Of a DNA stretch of 64,000 bases, positions 33,862-43,744 are shown piece after piece. Below the pieces are notes generated by a model. The model saw only the letters and a list, made by a program, of their open reading frames with translations, was not told where the DNA came from and made no database searches. Every line of letters starts with the position of its first letter. The stretch's first letter is position 1. The position numbers and the translations under genes are program-made. Source of the DNA: Nematostella vectensis (Eukaryota; Cnidaria; Anthozoa; Actiniaria; Edwardsiidae); NCBI RefSeq assembly GCF_932526225.1, contig NC_064036.1, forward strand, positions 15,617,181 through 15,681,180. The letters run 5' to 3'.

Positions 33862-34146
33862 GCTGGGAAAACGGGATTACGGTTACCGGGAAAACGGGAT
33901 TACGGTTACCGGGAAAACGGGATTACGGTTACCGGGAAAACGGGATTACGGTTACCGGGAAAACGGGATTACGGTTACCGGGAAAACGGGATTACGGTTA
34001 CCAGGAAAACGGGATTACGGTTACCGGGAAAACGGGATTACGGTTACCGGGAAAACGGGATTACGGTTACCGGGAAAACGGGATTACGGTTACCGGGAAA
34101 ACGGGATTACGGTTACCGGGAAAACGGGATTACGGTTACCGGGAAC
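33862..34146. repeat. 23-bp minisatellite
   Basis: Twelve near-perfect copies of GGGAAAACGGGATTACGG plus TTACC, followed by degenerate GGGAACGGGA copies to about 34200. The plus-strand open frame across it (GKTGLRLP-type repeats) comes from the repeat and has no gene support. Confidence 0.93.
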
Positions 34147-34199
34147 GGGATTTTTTTACCGGGAACGGGAATCAACATGTTTCAACGGGAACGGGATTT

Positions 34200-35124
34200 T
34201 TCAAATCTCGTCTTGATTATGCTGAAAACGTTGTAAATCTATATAATTTTTCGCATTTTAAAGAGCTTTTTAATACCATCAAACTTCAAACCTTGCTGCT
34301 CAGCGGACGACACCTCTACCCCCTCCCCTGTATATATACAGCCACTGGGATTCTGCGAGAATAACGGGCGGGAAACGGGATTTGGACCCCCCCCTTTCAG
34401 GACCCTACTAAAAATATGACTGAATATGCCTGACATCACGTTAAAGCAGATAGCTCACAAATAATTCCTGAGTCCGCCAAAAGAATTTGCACCGAATTTG
34501 CCGGTATTTACGCTGCCACCCGACGAAATATAAACACGTCCGTCTGCCGTGATAACGCCTTTCACAAGTCAAAAACAATGTGCGAAATCTCTCCCAACAT
34601 GGCCGACTTATGGCCTAAAATAGCCATTTATTTAAGACCCATGAAGCAGTGCGGGCATTGACCTGCTAGGTAGCTCTCATCTGCGAATATTCGGTAATGC
34701 TTTTCTTTAAAACATCGGATTTCCTGTGGCGCGTGAAGGACGAGTAGCACTGGATCGGCTTGCACGTGGCCCCGTTGACACAGACCCCATCTTACTTCCC
34801 CCCAGATCCCCCCCCCCCCCACACACACACACAGCTGACCTCATCTTAGTCGTTATGCTTACCAAAACAGGAATTTTAAACAGATGTGCAGTCGCTTTCG
34901 CTTAAAAATGATGAAAAAACGTCGAACACGATAGAAGTATTTGTGAACGCCTAACTTGATTGATCTTGTTTGCCTTTTATGCAAAAGGATAGAATCGTAT
35001 TTTTCTTTAAATTATTCCTATAAGACTCCTTTCGTTTACATGGAATTTGAATGGTTTTGATGTGATCAGATTGAATGATGCCTTATTTCACTGATGTGAT
35101 TAAGTCATTGCTGGAACAGAATTT
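34200..35124. other. Intergenic stretch, no gene seen
   Basis: Contains a short C-run and (AC)n at about 34808-34833. No splice-supported coding exon recognised on either strand. Confidence 0.45.
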
Positions 35125-35452
35125 TGTGCGCATTGTGGTCAAATAAACAGTTATGCAATAGTTGTTGGAGTTAAATGTCTTCAAATGTCTTTAGTATAAT
35201 CTTGGGAATCTTTTTGTTGGATCTAATTGTGTGAAGAAGCCATTGCAAATAGAGAATTCTAACACGCACCTTCTAGCGCATTGTGGTTAAATAAACAGTT
35301 ATGCAAATAGTTGTTGGAGTTACTGTCTTGAGAAATGTGTTGGTATATCTTTGTAATCTTTTTGTTGGATCTACCAGTGTGAAGAAGCCATTGCATAGCA
35401 TTCTAACACGCACATCCTTGCGCACTGTGGTAAAGTAAACAGTTATGCAACA
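35125..35452 (+). repeat. 145-bp upstream tandem repeat with octamer-like motifs
   Basis: Two full and one partial copies of a unit of about 143-148 bp containing AAATAAACAGTTATGCAA, TTTTTGTTGGATCT and GTGAAGAAGCCATTGCA. The middle copy has a perfect ATGCAAAT octamer at 35301; the others have ATGCAATA (35153) and ATGCAACA (35444). The array ends 35 bp before the TATA box of the third unit, so it could be a repeated enhancer-like module; that is inference. Confidence 0.75.
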
Positions 35453-35486
35453 TTTTCTATGGTCGTTTTCGCACTCATATAGTCAC

Positions 35487-35493
35487 TATAAAA
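35487..35493 (+). promoter_or_regulatory. TATA box of the third, decayed protease unit
   Basis: TATAAAA 52 bp before the ATG at 35539, same spacing as in copies A and B, although the surrounding promoter sequence differs. Confidence 0.65.
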
Positions 35494-36009
35494 AGGGTTT
35501 CACTCGCGCTTAAAGCTCACATAGTTGACCTCGTCATCATGGACAGACTCGTGCTTCTTCTCTTTCTAAGCGCTGTGGCGTATGCCTCCGTCCAAGGCTA
35601 GTGCCAATCTTATGCAGTAATCAATTTCTTATACCTGCTTAATCTTTACAATTGTTTTTATTCTTCAAAAAGAAGATGAATTGTTTGGAGAAGCTATGAA
35701 ACTCACTAAGGATCAGATAAACGAACTTTACTCAGGCGTGGTGCCTCATACGTCTATTCCTTCCCTCTGTAAGTAATGACTCTGTTGACTTAAACAAAAT
35801 AGACAAGAGCGCTATTACTACAACTATATAAATAACGCCGCCTTGTCAAATTTTTGGGTCTAAACTAAATCTAATAGTATCTTAATTATAAAAATTATCA
35901 TATATTATCATGATATCTTTTTGACCGTACGAATTTTCGTCCCATCTTCGTACTTTGTATCCTATTTAAAGTTCTCGAGCGCCACACCCATACTAGTTTT
36001 TATTATTTT

Positions 36010-36364
36010 CTTACATCACAAGACCTTCTGACAGATTTTCAATTTGGTTTCTGGTGGTTCCGTTCATGCGAACTGGCCACTATAAATCTTTCTGATTCCA
36101 TTCTAAAGAATATGGATAATGGACTTCTAAGTGGTATGCTCCTGATTGACCTTAAGAAGGCTTTTGATTTGGTTGATCACAATACCCTCCTATTGAAGCT
36201 TGGTTTGTATGGGTGCGATGAACTAACACTCAAATGGTTTAAGTCTTACCTTTCTGGACGCACTCAGAAAACGTGCTTCAAAGGAGTTTTATCGAATGCA
36301 CTACCCATTAATGTGGGAGTTCCTCAAGGCAGTATTCTCGGTCCTTTGTTTTTCCTTCTATTCA
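36010..36364 (+). mobile_element. Fragment of a non-LTR retrotransposon reverse transcriptase
   Basis: The frame reads DFQFGF, then LLIDLKKAFDLVDHNTLL, KWFKSYLSGRTQ and GVPQGSILGPL, the standard palm and finger motifs of non-LTR (jockey/CR1-like) reverse transcriptases. It stops before the catalytic YxDD block and lacks endonuclease and 5' parts. It abuts the damaged trypsin exon at 36365, so insertion or deletion here probably destroyed the IVGG end of that protease. Confidence 0.8.
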
Positions 36365-36657
36365 GGCAAGGACGCCATCCCTGGAGCATGGCCCTTTGGC
36401 AGGTACGCTATTTTGCCCATATCAATCAGATTACATTATAAGGCCTTGAAAAAAGAAGACACAAAAACTCTAAGGATTCGCATGCGGGCCTGCACCAGCC
36501 CTTAGCCCCAGCCCCTCCACCCCTGGCATTTTTCACTTTATTTGCATACCATATCTATGCTTTCGAGCATTAAAAATGTAAATGACTTTTGTCGGCATAA
36601 CTTTAAGTTAAATCTAATAGATTTAGATATGTCTGAAGGCCTCATTTTTTTTTTCAG

Positions 36658-36741
36658 ATTGCGTTGAAATCCTCTGGGAACTTCATCTGTGGTGGCTCCC
36701 TCATTTCTACTAAATGGATAGTTACCGCTGCCCACTGTGTT
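36658..36741 (+). pseudogene. Relic exon with trypsin catalytic His (TAAHC)
   Basis: After TTTTCAG, 28 codons beginning [16 protein letters not shown] and ending VTAAHCV, then GTACGC as donor. The exon itself is clean and phase 0 at both ends, but the preceding exon is frameshifted and the Asp exon is missing, so it cannot be part of a working protease as found. Confidence 0.7.
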
Positions 36742-36805
36742 GTACGCACAATTTAAAGAAACTTAAGTTTCATCTGATTCCTCTTTTGGGTGATTGCCGA
36801 TTTAT

Positions 36806-37075
36806 GCAGTGATGTTTGTTCGGGTTAGAGTGACGTTCGGGTCATTGATCACATGGAAAATCTTTATCGTTTATTTTTTGCACTGATGTTCGTTCGGGTC
36901 AGAGTGAGGTTCGGGTCATTGATCACATGGAAAATCTTTATCGTTTATTTTTTGCAGTAATGTTCGTTCGGGTCAGAGTGACGTTCGGGTCATTGATCAC
37001 ATGGAAAATCTTTATCGTTTATTTTTTGCAGTGATGTTCTTTCGGGTCAGTGACGTTCGGGTCATTGGTCACATG
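36806..37075. repeat. 74-bp tandem repeat, about 3.7 copies
   Basis: Units begin GCAGTGATGTTCGTTCGGGT and contain CATTGATCACATGGAAAATC and TTATCGTTTATTTTTTGCA. Located between the His exon and the next trypsin relic, where an Asp exon would be expected. Confidence 0.9.
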
Positions 37076-37345
37076 AGAATTGTATCACCCTCCCTGCCAT
37101 TCATTATACTTCCTTATTCTACTTTGTATAAGGGTGGGGCAAGATCAAGCACCCAGGCTCCTCGCATCCAATCCTTCAGCAAGCCATGATTCCGTCTATA
37201 GGTGATGTCAAGTGCAAACAGAAGGCCCAGCAGGCTGGATGTGAGTACATATCATGTCGGTTTACGAACAAATTCTGCCTCAAACCAATGTTTGCTTGTA
37301 TCGATACAATAATATTTACTTAAGTCAAATGTGACAATTTTTCAG

Positions 37346-37579
37346 TTGGCATCCAAATCACCGACAGTATGCTTTGTGCGGGCGTCGATAATACCATCCT
37401 TAGTGGTTGCCATGGTGACAGTGGTGGTCCGTACGTGTTCGTACAGCCAGACGGTCGCTACGTACTTCAGGGTGACGTCTGCTGAGGCTCGGGCATATGG
37501 GAACCCGAGCAGATGTTCACGGTTTTCGGCCGCATTGCGCACTTCAGGAACTGGATCGATCAGCATATGGGCAATGAAG
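37346..37579 (+). pseudogene. Relic exon with trypsin catalytic Ser (GDSGGP) and a premature TGA
   Basis: Starts after TTTTTCAG; contains SMLCAGVDN, GCHGDSGGPYVF and ends HFRNWIDQHMGNE. TGA at 37483-37485 stands where the family has a Trp next to GSG, 35 residues before the exon end. The rest of the exon downstream still reads well, so the stop looks recent. Confidence 0.72.
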
Positions 37580-38032
37580 GTGTGAAAAACAATCAGCTTA
37601 TATCGGCCCTTGATCAATATATAGCCAATAGATTGATATAAGAAAAAAAAACAGAAAAGCTTACTTCAATGGTTTCCAGTACTACAGGTATCTAGAGCGA
37701 TTTTCAAAATTCGAAAGAGATGAAAGAAAATAAAATACAACGCAGATGTTGGGACAGCTCACAACTAAGAGAGTAATTAGCTGCCCTCATACGCACATTT
37801 ATTAGCTTACATATTAAACAATTATTGTCACAACACAAGGTACGATGTCTTTAAAGCCTGTTCCTATTTTTCAGGATCTCTCCCCCCTACACCAACTCCC
37901 CCAAGCACAAGTAAGTGTATAATAATGAATGATTATTGGTTTTAGCCGTACATCTATGAGTACATCTTTCTGCAAAAGCAGCACAAATCTAAGGGAAATC
38001 ATAAAGAAAACTCGACTATAATGATTTTATAG

Positions 38033-38784
38033 AATGCAGCTGCAACTTTGATCGTGACACATGTGACTTTATCAACTTGAAATCGGACAAGTTTGACTGG
38101 ACAGGAAAGAGTGGAACAACTCCCTCCACTGGTACTGGGCCTAGCTCTGGCCAAAGAGGAAAAGGTATGTAGTATCGCCTTACACTTCCCTGGTAGTATT
38201 TGATAGCCAACTCTTATCGTGTGGTTGATGACTTAATGACAGAGCAGGTTACTAAAATATTTTTGTATAGGTTACTACATGTACATCGAGACATCCTCAC
38301 CAAGGAAGAAAGACGACAATGCAAAGCTAGAAAAGGGAGGACTGTATTTCGACGGCAAAACCTGTATTTACATTTGATCTGAATACTGTTGAGGTATCTG
38401 TCAATCATTATCTTGGTTTGCACCCTCATGGATAGATGATGAATATTATAACCGCTTACAGCTTCTTTTACCATATGGCCGGTGCGAACGTGGGGAAGCT
38501 ATTGGTCAAAATTGGGTCCAAAACAATCCTGATTCTTGCACGTAACCAGGGCAACGCATGGAAGAGAGCAGTCGCCGAAGTGAAAGATGTGGGAACTATC
38601 CTGTTATCTTAAAAACCATGAATATCTATTTTAGAAATTACATTTATGGTAGTTAAATATTGCTAGAGTTTTACTTCACGGTACATATTCAGTATTTCGT
38701 TCCAGCTCGTATTTGAAGGAATTAGGGGAACGAGTTGGCAGGGAGACATTGCCATTGATGACGTCATTGCTGCGCCATGTCAAG
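38033..38784 (+). pseudogene. MAM domain relic 1
   Basis: Four exon relics, 38033-38164 (132 nt, same as A/B; CSCNFDRDTCDF), 38271-38370 (YYMYIETSSPRKK), 38462-38602 (FYHMAGANVGKLL) and 38706-38784 (SWQGDIAIDDV). The donor after 38370 reads CA instead of GT and the third exon is one base short, breaking the frame. Confidence 0.7.
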
Positions 38785-39276
38785 GTAAAACACAACCGAT
38801 ACTGGTGATCAATGATTTTTTTTGTTAAAAAAATACTAAAATATTAAAAAAAAATTTATTGAACGTTCATGCAAGGAACGAAAACACCAACGGCGCTGGA
38901 ATGTAAAATGTTTAAAGTTTCTATTCTTTGATCTCTATTTTCTATTGGGTAATTCTCACAAACCAATGAAGAAATTCGTTTTAAATTACTCTTGAAAAAT
39001 GATTTAAGACTCGTGGTCAAATAAAGAAAAGGTATGTGAGAAATGCTTCCGTTTCCCGTTAAAAATGCTTTTATTCTCATGTTTTCCTGTAAAAGAGAGG
39101 TAAAAGAAATTTGCCTTCTACTACGTTTTCCGCTAAGGGTGTTTGTTTAAATTTCTATAAGACAAATTTAATTGAAATTGAATGAATTGAATGTAACCGC
39201 AGTGTCCATTGTCTTTGCTTTTGGTTCTAGTCGAAACTTCGTTACCGTAAAAATAATCCTCTTGTTTTTATTATAG

Positions 39277-40423
39277 ACATTCCACCCTCAGAATTCCGCT
39301 GCAATTTTGATAGGGACACCAGTGGCTTTGCCAACCTGAAATCGGACAAGTTCGACGGACACGGAAAAGCGGGGCAACACCTTCAAGTGGTACTGGGCCA
39401 AGCTCGGACCATGGCGGGAAGGGTAAACAAGAAATTTATCATATATTCAACTATCCCAATTTTCTATTTAATAATATTTATGTATCATATATAAACACAC
39501 ATATTTTATATACATTATTTATATGGCGCTAATATACAGTATCAACCATGTTTGAGCGCTTCACATTCAAAATCGTAGAATGGCGTTTGAAAACAGTGAC
39601 CTGTCCACAAAGAAAAAACTAAAGTATTCATTACTTATTTTTCAAGGCTTATATATGTACATCGAGACATCAAGCCCCAGAAAACCCTACGACAATGCAA
39701 AGCTGGAAAAAAAAGGGACCTTTACTTTAACGGACGTACTTGTGTCAGGTAACTCGGTGGAAATCTGAAATCTGAAATCTGAATCTCTCTAATCTGAAAT
39801 TAGAAAGTTGCCATAAGTATTTTCTTTAATAAATCATAAAGATAAAGTGTTTCGATGAGTAGTTAACAGTGTTAACAATGCCATATAGATTATTACCCGA
39901 TTACTGCACGTCCTAGCTTTTACTACCACATGTATGGAGCCTCCATGGGAAAACTGCTGGTCAAACTTGGACCCATGACCGTCGTGACTATCGCGGGAAA
40001 CAAAGGAAACACGTAGAAAAAGGCAGATATCAAAGTCGATCCATTGGATTTATTCCTGTAAGTATGTCCTACCCACTTTTCCACATTATTCAAGCCGGGA
40101 GGAGGGCTGCTCACGCAATGCCATTTACTAAGTGGCGCTTAAACCCAGATAAAGCTCTAAGAAAAGTCTGAAAGAAACAAGGGTTACATCTTCCCTTCCC
40201 TAAAACTATATATAAACTATATATAAATATATAGGTATAAAGTGTTTGGTATCTTATCACTAGCTTGGTGCCCCTTTTCTTAAAACTATTGACCATATAT
40301 TGAATATAACAAAGTTCAATTCTTGGTCTCTAAATTAATAGCTCGTGTTCGAAGGAGTCAAAGGCAAAAGTTGGCAGGGAGACATTGCAATCGATGACGT
40401 CACGGTTGGATCTTGTAGAGGAG
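39277..40423 (+). pseudogene. MAM domain relic 2
   Basis: Exon relics 39277-39422, 39647-39748, 39917-40057 and 40342-40423. One base is missing after KSDKFD in the first, the second slips frame after DNAKLEKK, and the third has TAG at 40014 in place of a conserved Trp. A Cys in the first exon is also lost (DTSGF). The last exon (SWQGDIAIDDVTVGSC) is intact. Confidence 0.7.
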
Positions 40424-40801
40424 GTACTGTAATAAAAATAAAAATTAACAAAATCGTCTTTACACACAGCAAATACGTCAGTAGAATTGCACCGAAGTCC
40501 AACCATTATATGCTCCCGCTTAATGGAGAGTCACACAAAGCATGCATTTCCATCAGCTAATTCAAGCAAGTGACCAAGATATTTTCAATCAAATATTGTC
40601 AATTACATATCAGGCTACATTTGTAGATTGTTATTTTGAAGTTTCCATTGGCCTACCGGAAGTAAACAATTGCCGGTTTGAACCTCTCTGGGGAAACAAC
40701 GCCAGCATACCTGACAAAACAAACAAAAAAGTTAGGCTGTATCCAAGAAATACTCCTCGTGTGCACGATGCTTATGGAATTGACGTTTGTATTTTTTTCA
40801 G

Positions 40802-41721
40802 AAGTCAGCGAGTAGAATAGTGAGAGGAACCGCTGCAAAGCAGAATAGCTGGCCATGGCAGGCTCAACTCAGGACTACTTCCGGTTTCCACTACTGCGGC
40901 AGCTCGCTGATTCATCCTCAGTGGATTCTGACGGCGACTCACTGCGTTGAACAAACATCGGCGTCATCCATTGTCATCAGGTTTATAGGAATATCTTGTT
41001 TTAACAAAAAGGAGATACTTTGAGAAAAGATGTCTCAAGTAAATTTAATTAAGACATTTTTTTACGATCATAAATCTTTAAATTTCTTATGTACACAAAC
41101 CCATGCGAGTGTCACAAAATAAGCTGTTTGGGTTCATTTTCGATCTCGTGTCGTTATTTCAGACTGGGAGCCCACAAAAGGACCTCAAATATCGGGACTG
41201 AACAAGATATCAAGGTTTCAAAAGTGATCCTCCACCCAAGCTACGGCAAACCCGTCACATTGGCACATGACATTGCTCTCCTAAAACTCGAGAAGTCAGC
41301 AACGGTTAACAAGTAAGGCTTTTAAATTAGAACCATATGTAAACGTATAGAACGTGTTGTGTACTAACTTGACGTGTTTATCTTTAGCAATGTACATACA
41401 GTGTGCCTTCCCTTCAATGGCCCCGCCCCATCAGATTGTACCCATTGCTGGATCACGGGATGGGGGCATCTGGCCTCGGGGGGAGATACCCCTGACCTAC
41501 TCCAGCAAGCCTCGGTCCCGATTGTAAGCCGCAGTCGCTGTGACAAGGCTTACCCCGGCAAGATCCATAGCTTTATGCTGTGCGCAGGTCTGGATAAGGG
41601 TGGCATGGAGCCACCAGCTGGGGATATGGCTGCGCTAGATCTGGGAAGTTCGGCGTGTACGCTCATGTCAAAAATCTTATCGGATGGGTCACGTCGGGGA
41701 TGGCTAAGAACTGAGTTGTAA
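40802..41721 (+). pseudogene. Second trypsin-like relic lacking the Ser motif
   Basis: Exons 40802-40980 ([19 protein letters not shown], then ILTATHCV), 41163-41312 (HDIALLKLEKS) and 41388-41721 (WITGWGH, MLCAGLDKGG). The His and Asp sites remain, but GDSGGP is gone and the end runs in a shifted frame; a family-like VKNLIGWVTSG can be read in another frame at 41668-41700. Poly(A) signal AATAAA at 41747. Confidence 0.68.
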
Positions 41722-41746
41722 AACAAAATTAGTAACTGAATCTCTA

Positions 41747-41752
41747 AATAAA
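41747..41752 (+). terminator. Poly(A) signal after the decayed protease unit
   Basis: AATAAA 26 nt downstream of the last TAA. Confidence 0.55.
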
Positions 41753-42218
41753 GTTCTGAGTAAAATGAAAATCTCTTCTGGTGGCCACATAATTTCTAAG
41801 TACCTTTTAGTACTCTTTATCTTTTGCAAACCAAACCATAACATTAGCTGAGATAAAGCCCTAGTACTAGTTCAGGATATCTAACAATAGAAAGATTATT
41901 TCCGGGATACGAAAAGTCGGTTACAGAATGCACTAAGTATACTCTTGTCGCGAAGAGCCGAATGCAAATCAGATACCCTTTTACACCCCATTAGACATAC
42001 TACGATCAGTGGGGATTATATTTATCTCGGTACAATAGGCTGCAAGGAGTTTTAAGAAGGGTTCTTCAAATAGATAGCGGCGATATCAATGCCAGACATG
42101 TAAAGTTGAATTTCTATCGATATCGTAGTACGGATAATCACAATCGGGTCACTAGGTTTTTTTATTTTTTTTCCTCTATAAGTATCTTTTTTTATGGTGG
42201 TTAATGAATATCGTAACT

Positions 42219-42340
42219 GCTCGAATATGCACCCCGCCCGAATAAGCGCCTCCTTCAAATTAGCCCCTCCCCCCCCCCAAATAAGCGCCTCGCCTAGGGA
42301 ATGAAAAGTCATATAAGCACCCGCGGCGCTTATTCGAGCT
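42219..42340. repeat. Foldback repeat with GAATAAGCGCC arms
   Basis: GCTCGAATATGCACCCCGCC on the left and GCGGCGCTTATTCGAGC on the right, with two internal AATAAGCGCCTC copies. Looks like a small dispersed foldback element; no target duplication resolved. Confidence 0.5.
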
Positions 42341-42675
42341 AACAGGTAGGTGGGAAACAACCTTATTTTCAGATTTCTTCCAGAGAAAGTTCATCCACCT
42401 GCCCCCTCCCCCATGGGAAGTAGTGGAGGCTGATTACATAGTCTGAATATCAAGGTACTGCAAAACCTGAATTACAATTAATAAAGCACAACTCGTCTCA
42501 TCTTCGAACAGTGTGGTATAAATATTTGAGAGGTATAAATATTTGAGCATATACATCAAGTGTTTGTAGAGAAGCTGGTAAATTACCATATCAATCAGAT
42601 ACCTATCATATTATACACTACCCCTACCCCCCCCCCTGAATGGTACAACTTGCGTCGATAGGTCATACAATTACA

Positions 42676-43692
42676 TCAAACAGCAGCAGATGGCTGAATA
42701 TCGTTGTTCTCCGGAGCATTTCTGCAGTAAAATATTTTTCTTATGACAACTTTAAATCCGTGTCTATAATTTTGGCTCTGAAATGCGTACAAAAAAGGGT
42801 TTATAGAAGAGTGTAAAGGCATTAAATACGCGCTGACTTTAGACAGCTCTCGCAAGTTTTTCAGCTGTTGAGCATTATGCTTAGCGTTTAAACTGAACTT
42901 TAAAATGAGCGCCACACCGTAGGGCACGAACGCGATGAAGAATATTACAGTCACTGTCAATAACAACTTGACTAACTTCCGCTTTGCGACCAGGTCTTCA
43001 CTTTGCTGTCCAGGCGCGGTCGCATTGCAAATAGTATTCTTGAAGTAAAGACCGGAGATGATTTGAAAATAGGAAAAGGCGATCACCAAGAAGGGTACAA
43101 TTGTCATGAAGATTACAATAAATGTTAGCGATATGTATAGGTTTTCTTTTTTATCCCCTGGAGTGCACATCCCCGTTGAAGGGTCTATGTACAGATACAC
43201 AAGTATCGGTAGAGCCATCACCATGGAAACCACCCATATTGCTACTATGACGTAGCCTACATTGTTCTTAGTGAGTCGTCGAGATATCGCCATTGGTTTA
43301 ACGAGCGCGTTGTATCGTTCAACTGAAAGGACAGTAAGAGTTAGTCCAGTTGCGATTAACGCCGTGTTCGACAGAGTGTTTGGGTCAACGACTTTACAGA
43401 AGAACACATTAGCACCAACCCTTCCGCCAATTCTTGAGAGACCGACATGCAACGCGGTCAGCAAAAGCGTTATAATGTCAGAGACCGCGACGTTCACAAT
43501 TAAGAAGTTTGTCGTGGTTTTCATACTTGGTATACACCCAACGACGGCAATGACCATGGAGTTCCCAATCACTCCTACGATTATGATGATTGAGAGGACC
43601 ACTATGATCGCTGAAATGACGCCTGAACCGCTTGTGTTCGTGATGGACTCAGATGTGGAATTCGTAAAATTCTCAGTCATGTTCGACAGCAT
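42676..43692 (-). CDS. Class A (rhodopsin-like) peptide-type G protein-coupled receptor
   Basis: Single-exon frame of 338 aa. The N-terminus has several N-glycosylation sites (NMT, NFT, NST, NTS). Seven hydrophobic segments are visible. Landmarks: GNSMVI in TM1, NVAVSD with the TM2 Asp, Cys in FFCKVV before TM3 and in GMCTPG of the second extracellular loop (likely disulfide), ERY in place of DRY after TM3, AIWVVSM in TM4, FFIAFVPYG in TM6 (Phe where many have Trp), and SINPFLYAF (NPxxY) in TM7. A Cys in FYCRN could be palmitoylated. An in-frame TAA lies about 12 nt upstream of the ATG, supporting this start. Ligand unknown; layout suits a neuropeptide or amine receptor. A candidate poly(A) signal (TTTATT on +) is at 42161-42166. 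Confidence 0.93.
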   Translation of the reverse strand: MLSNMTENFTNSTSESITNTSGSGVISAIIVVLSIIIIVGVIGNSMVIAVVGCIPSMKTTTNFLIVNVAVSDIITLLLTALHVGLSRIGGRVGANVFFCKVVDPNTLSNTALIATGLTLTVLSVERYNALVKPMAISRRLTKNNVGYVIVAIWVVSMVMALPILVYLYIDPSTGMCTPGDKKENLYISLTFIVIFMTIVPFLVIAFSYFQIISGLYFKNTICNATAPGQQSEDLVAKRKLVKLLLTVTVIFFIAFVPYGVALILKFSLNAKHNAQQLKNLRELSKVSAYLMPLHSSINPFLYAFQSQNYRHGFKVVIRKIFYCRNAPENNDIQPSAAV

Positions 43693-43744
43693 CTTTATGA
43701 TAGGATATTATTCGCTTTTCTTTTGTAGATTAGAATGTCTATGA

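Larger units (their letters stand above)
35539..41721 (+). pseudogene. Decayed chimeric unit: astacin leader and propeptide, trypsin, two MAM domains, second trypsin
   Basis: Exon relics in order: leader 35539-35596 (MDRLVLLLFLSAVAYASVQ) with GC instead of GT at its donor; propeptide 35673-35768; damaged protease N-terminus 36365-36402; His exon 36658-36741 (TAAHC); 37132-37240; Ser exon 37346-37579 (GDSGGP) with TGA at 37483; linker 37875-37910; MAM 1 in 38033-38784; MAM 2 in 39277-40423; second trypsin 40802-41721. Breaks: lost donor after 38370, one-base losses in 38462-38602 and in 39277-39422, a frame slip in 39647-39748, TAG at 40014. No Asp exon is seen in trypsin 1. Phases of many relics still match the A/B genes. 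The 5' exons are clearly astacin-family while the body is serine-protease-MAM, so it is either a fusion or two neighbouring relics. Not expected to make a functional enzyme. Confidence 0.75.

Noticed and set aside
33858-34364. 168-codon frame with GKTGLRLP-type repeats
   Set aside because: Comes from the 23-bp minisatellite; no splice sites, signal or homology.
36658-37579. A functional stand-alone trypsin gene
   Set aside because: The upstream exon is frameshifted, no Asp exon is seen, and TGA interrupts the Ser exon.
43262-43744. 160-codon plus frame
   Set aside because: Antisense shadow of the GPCR.
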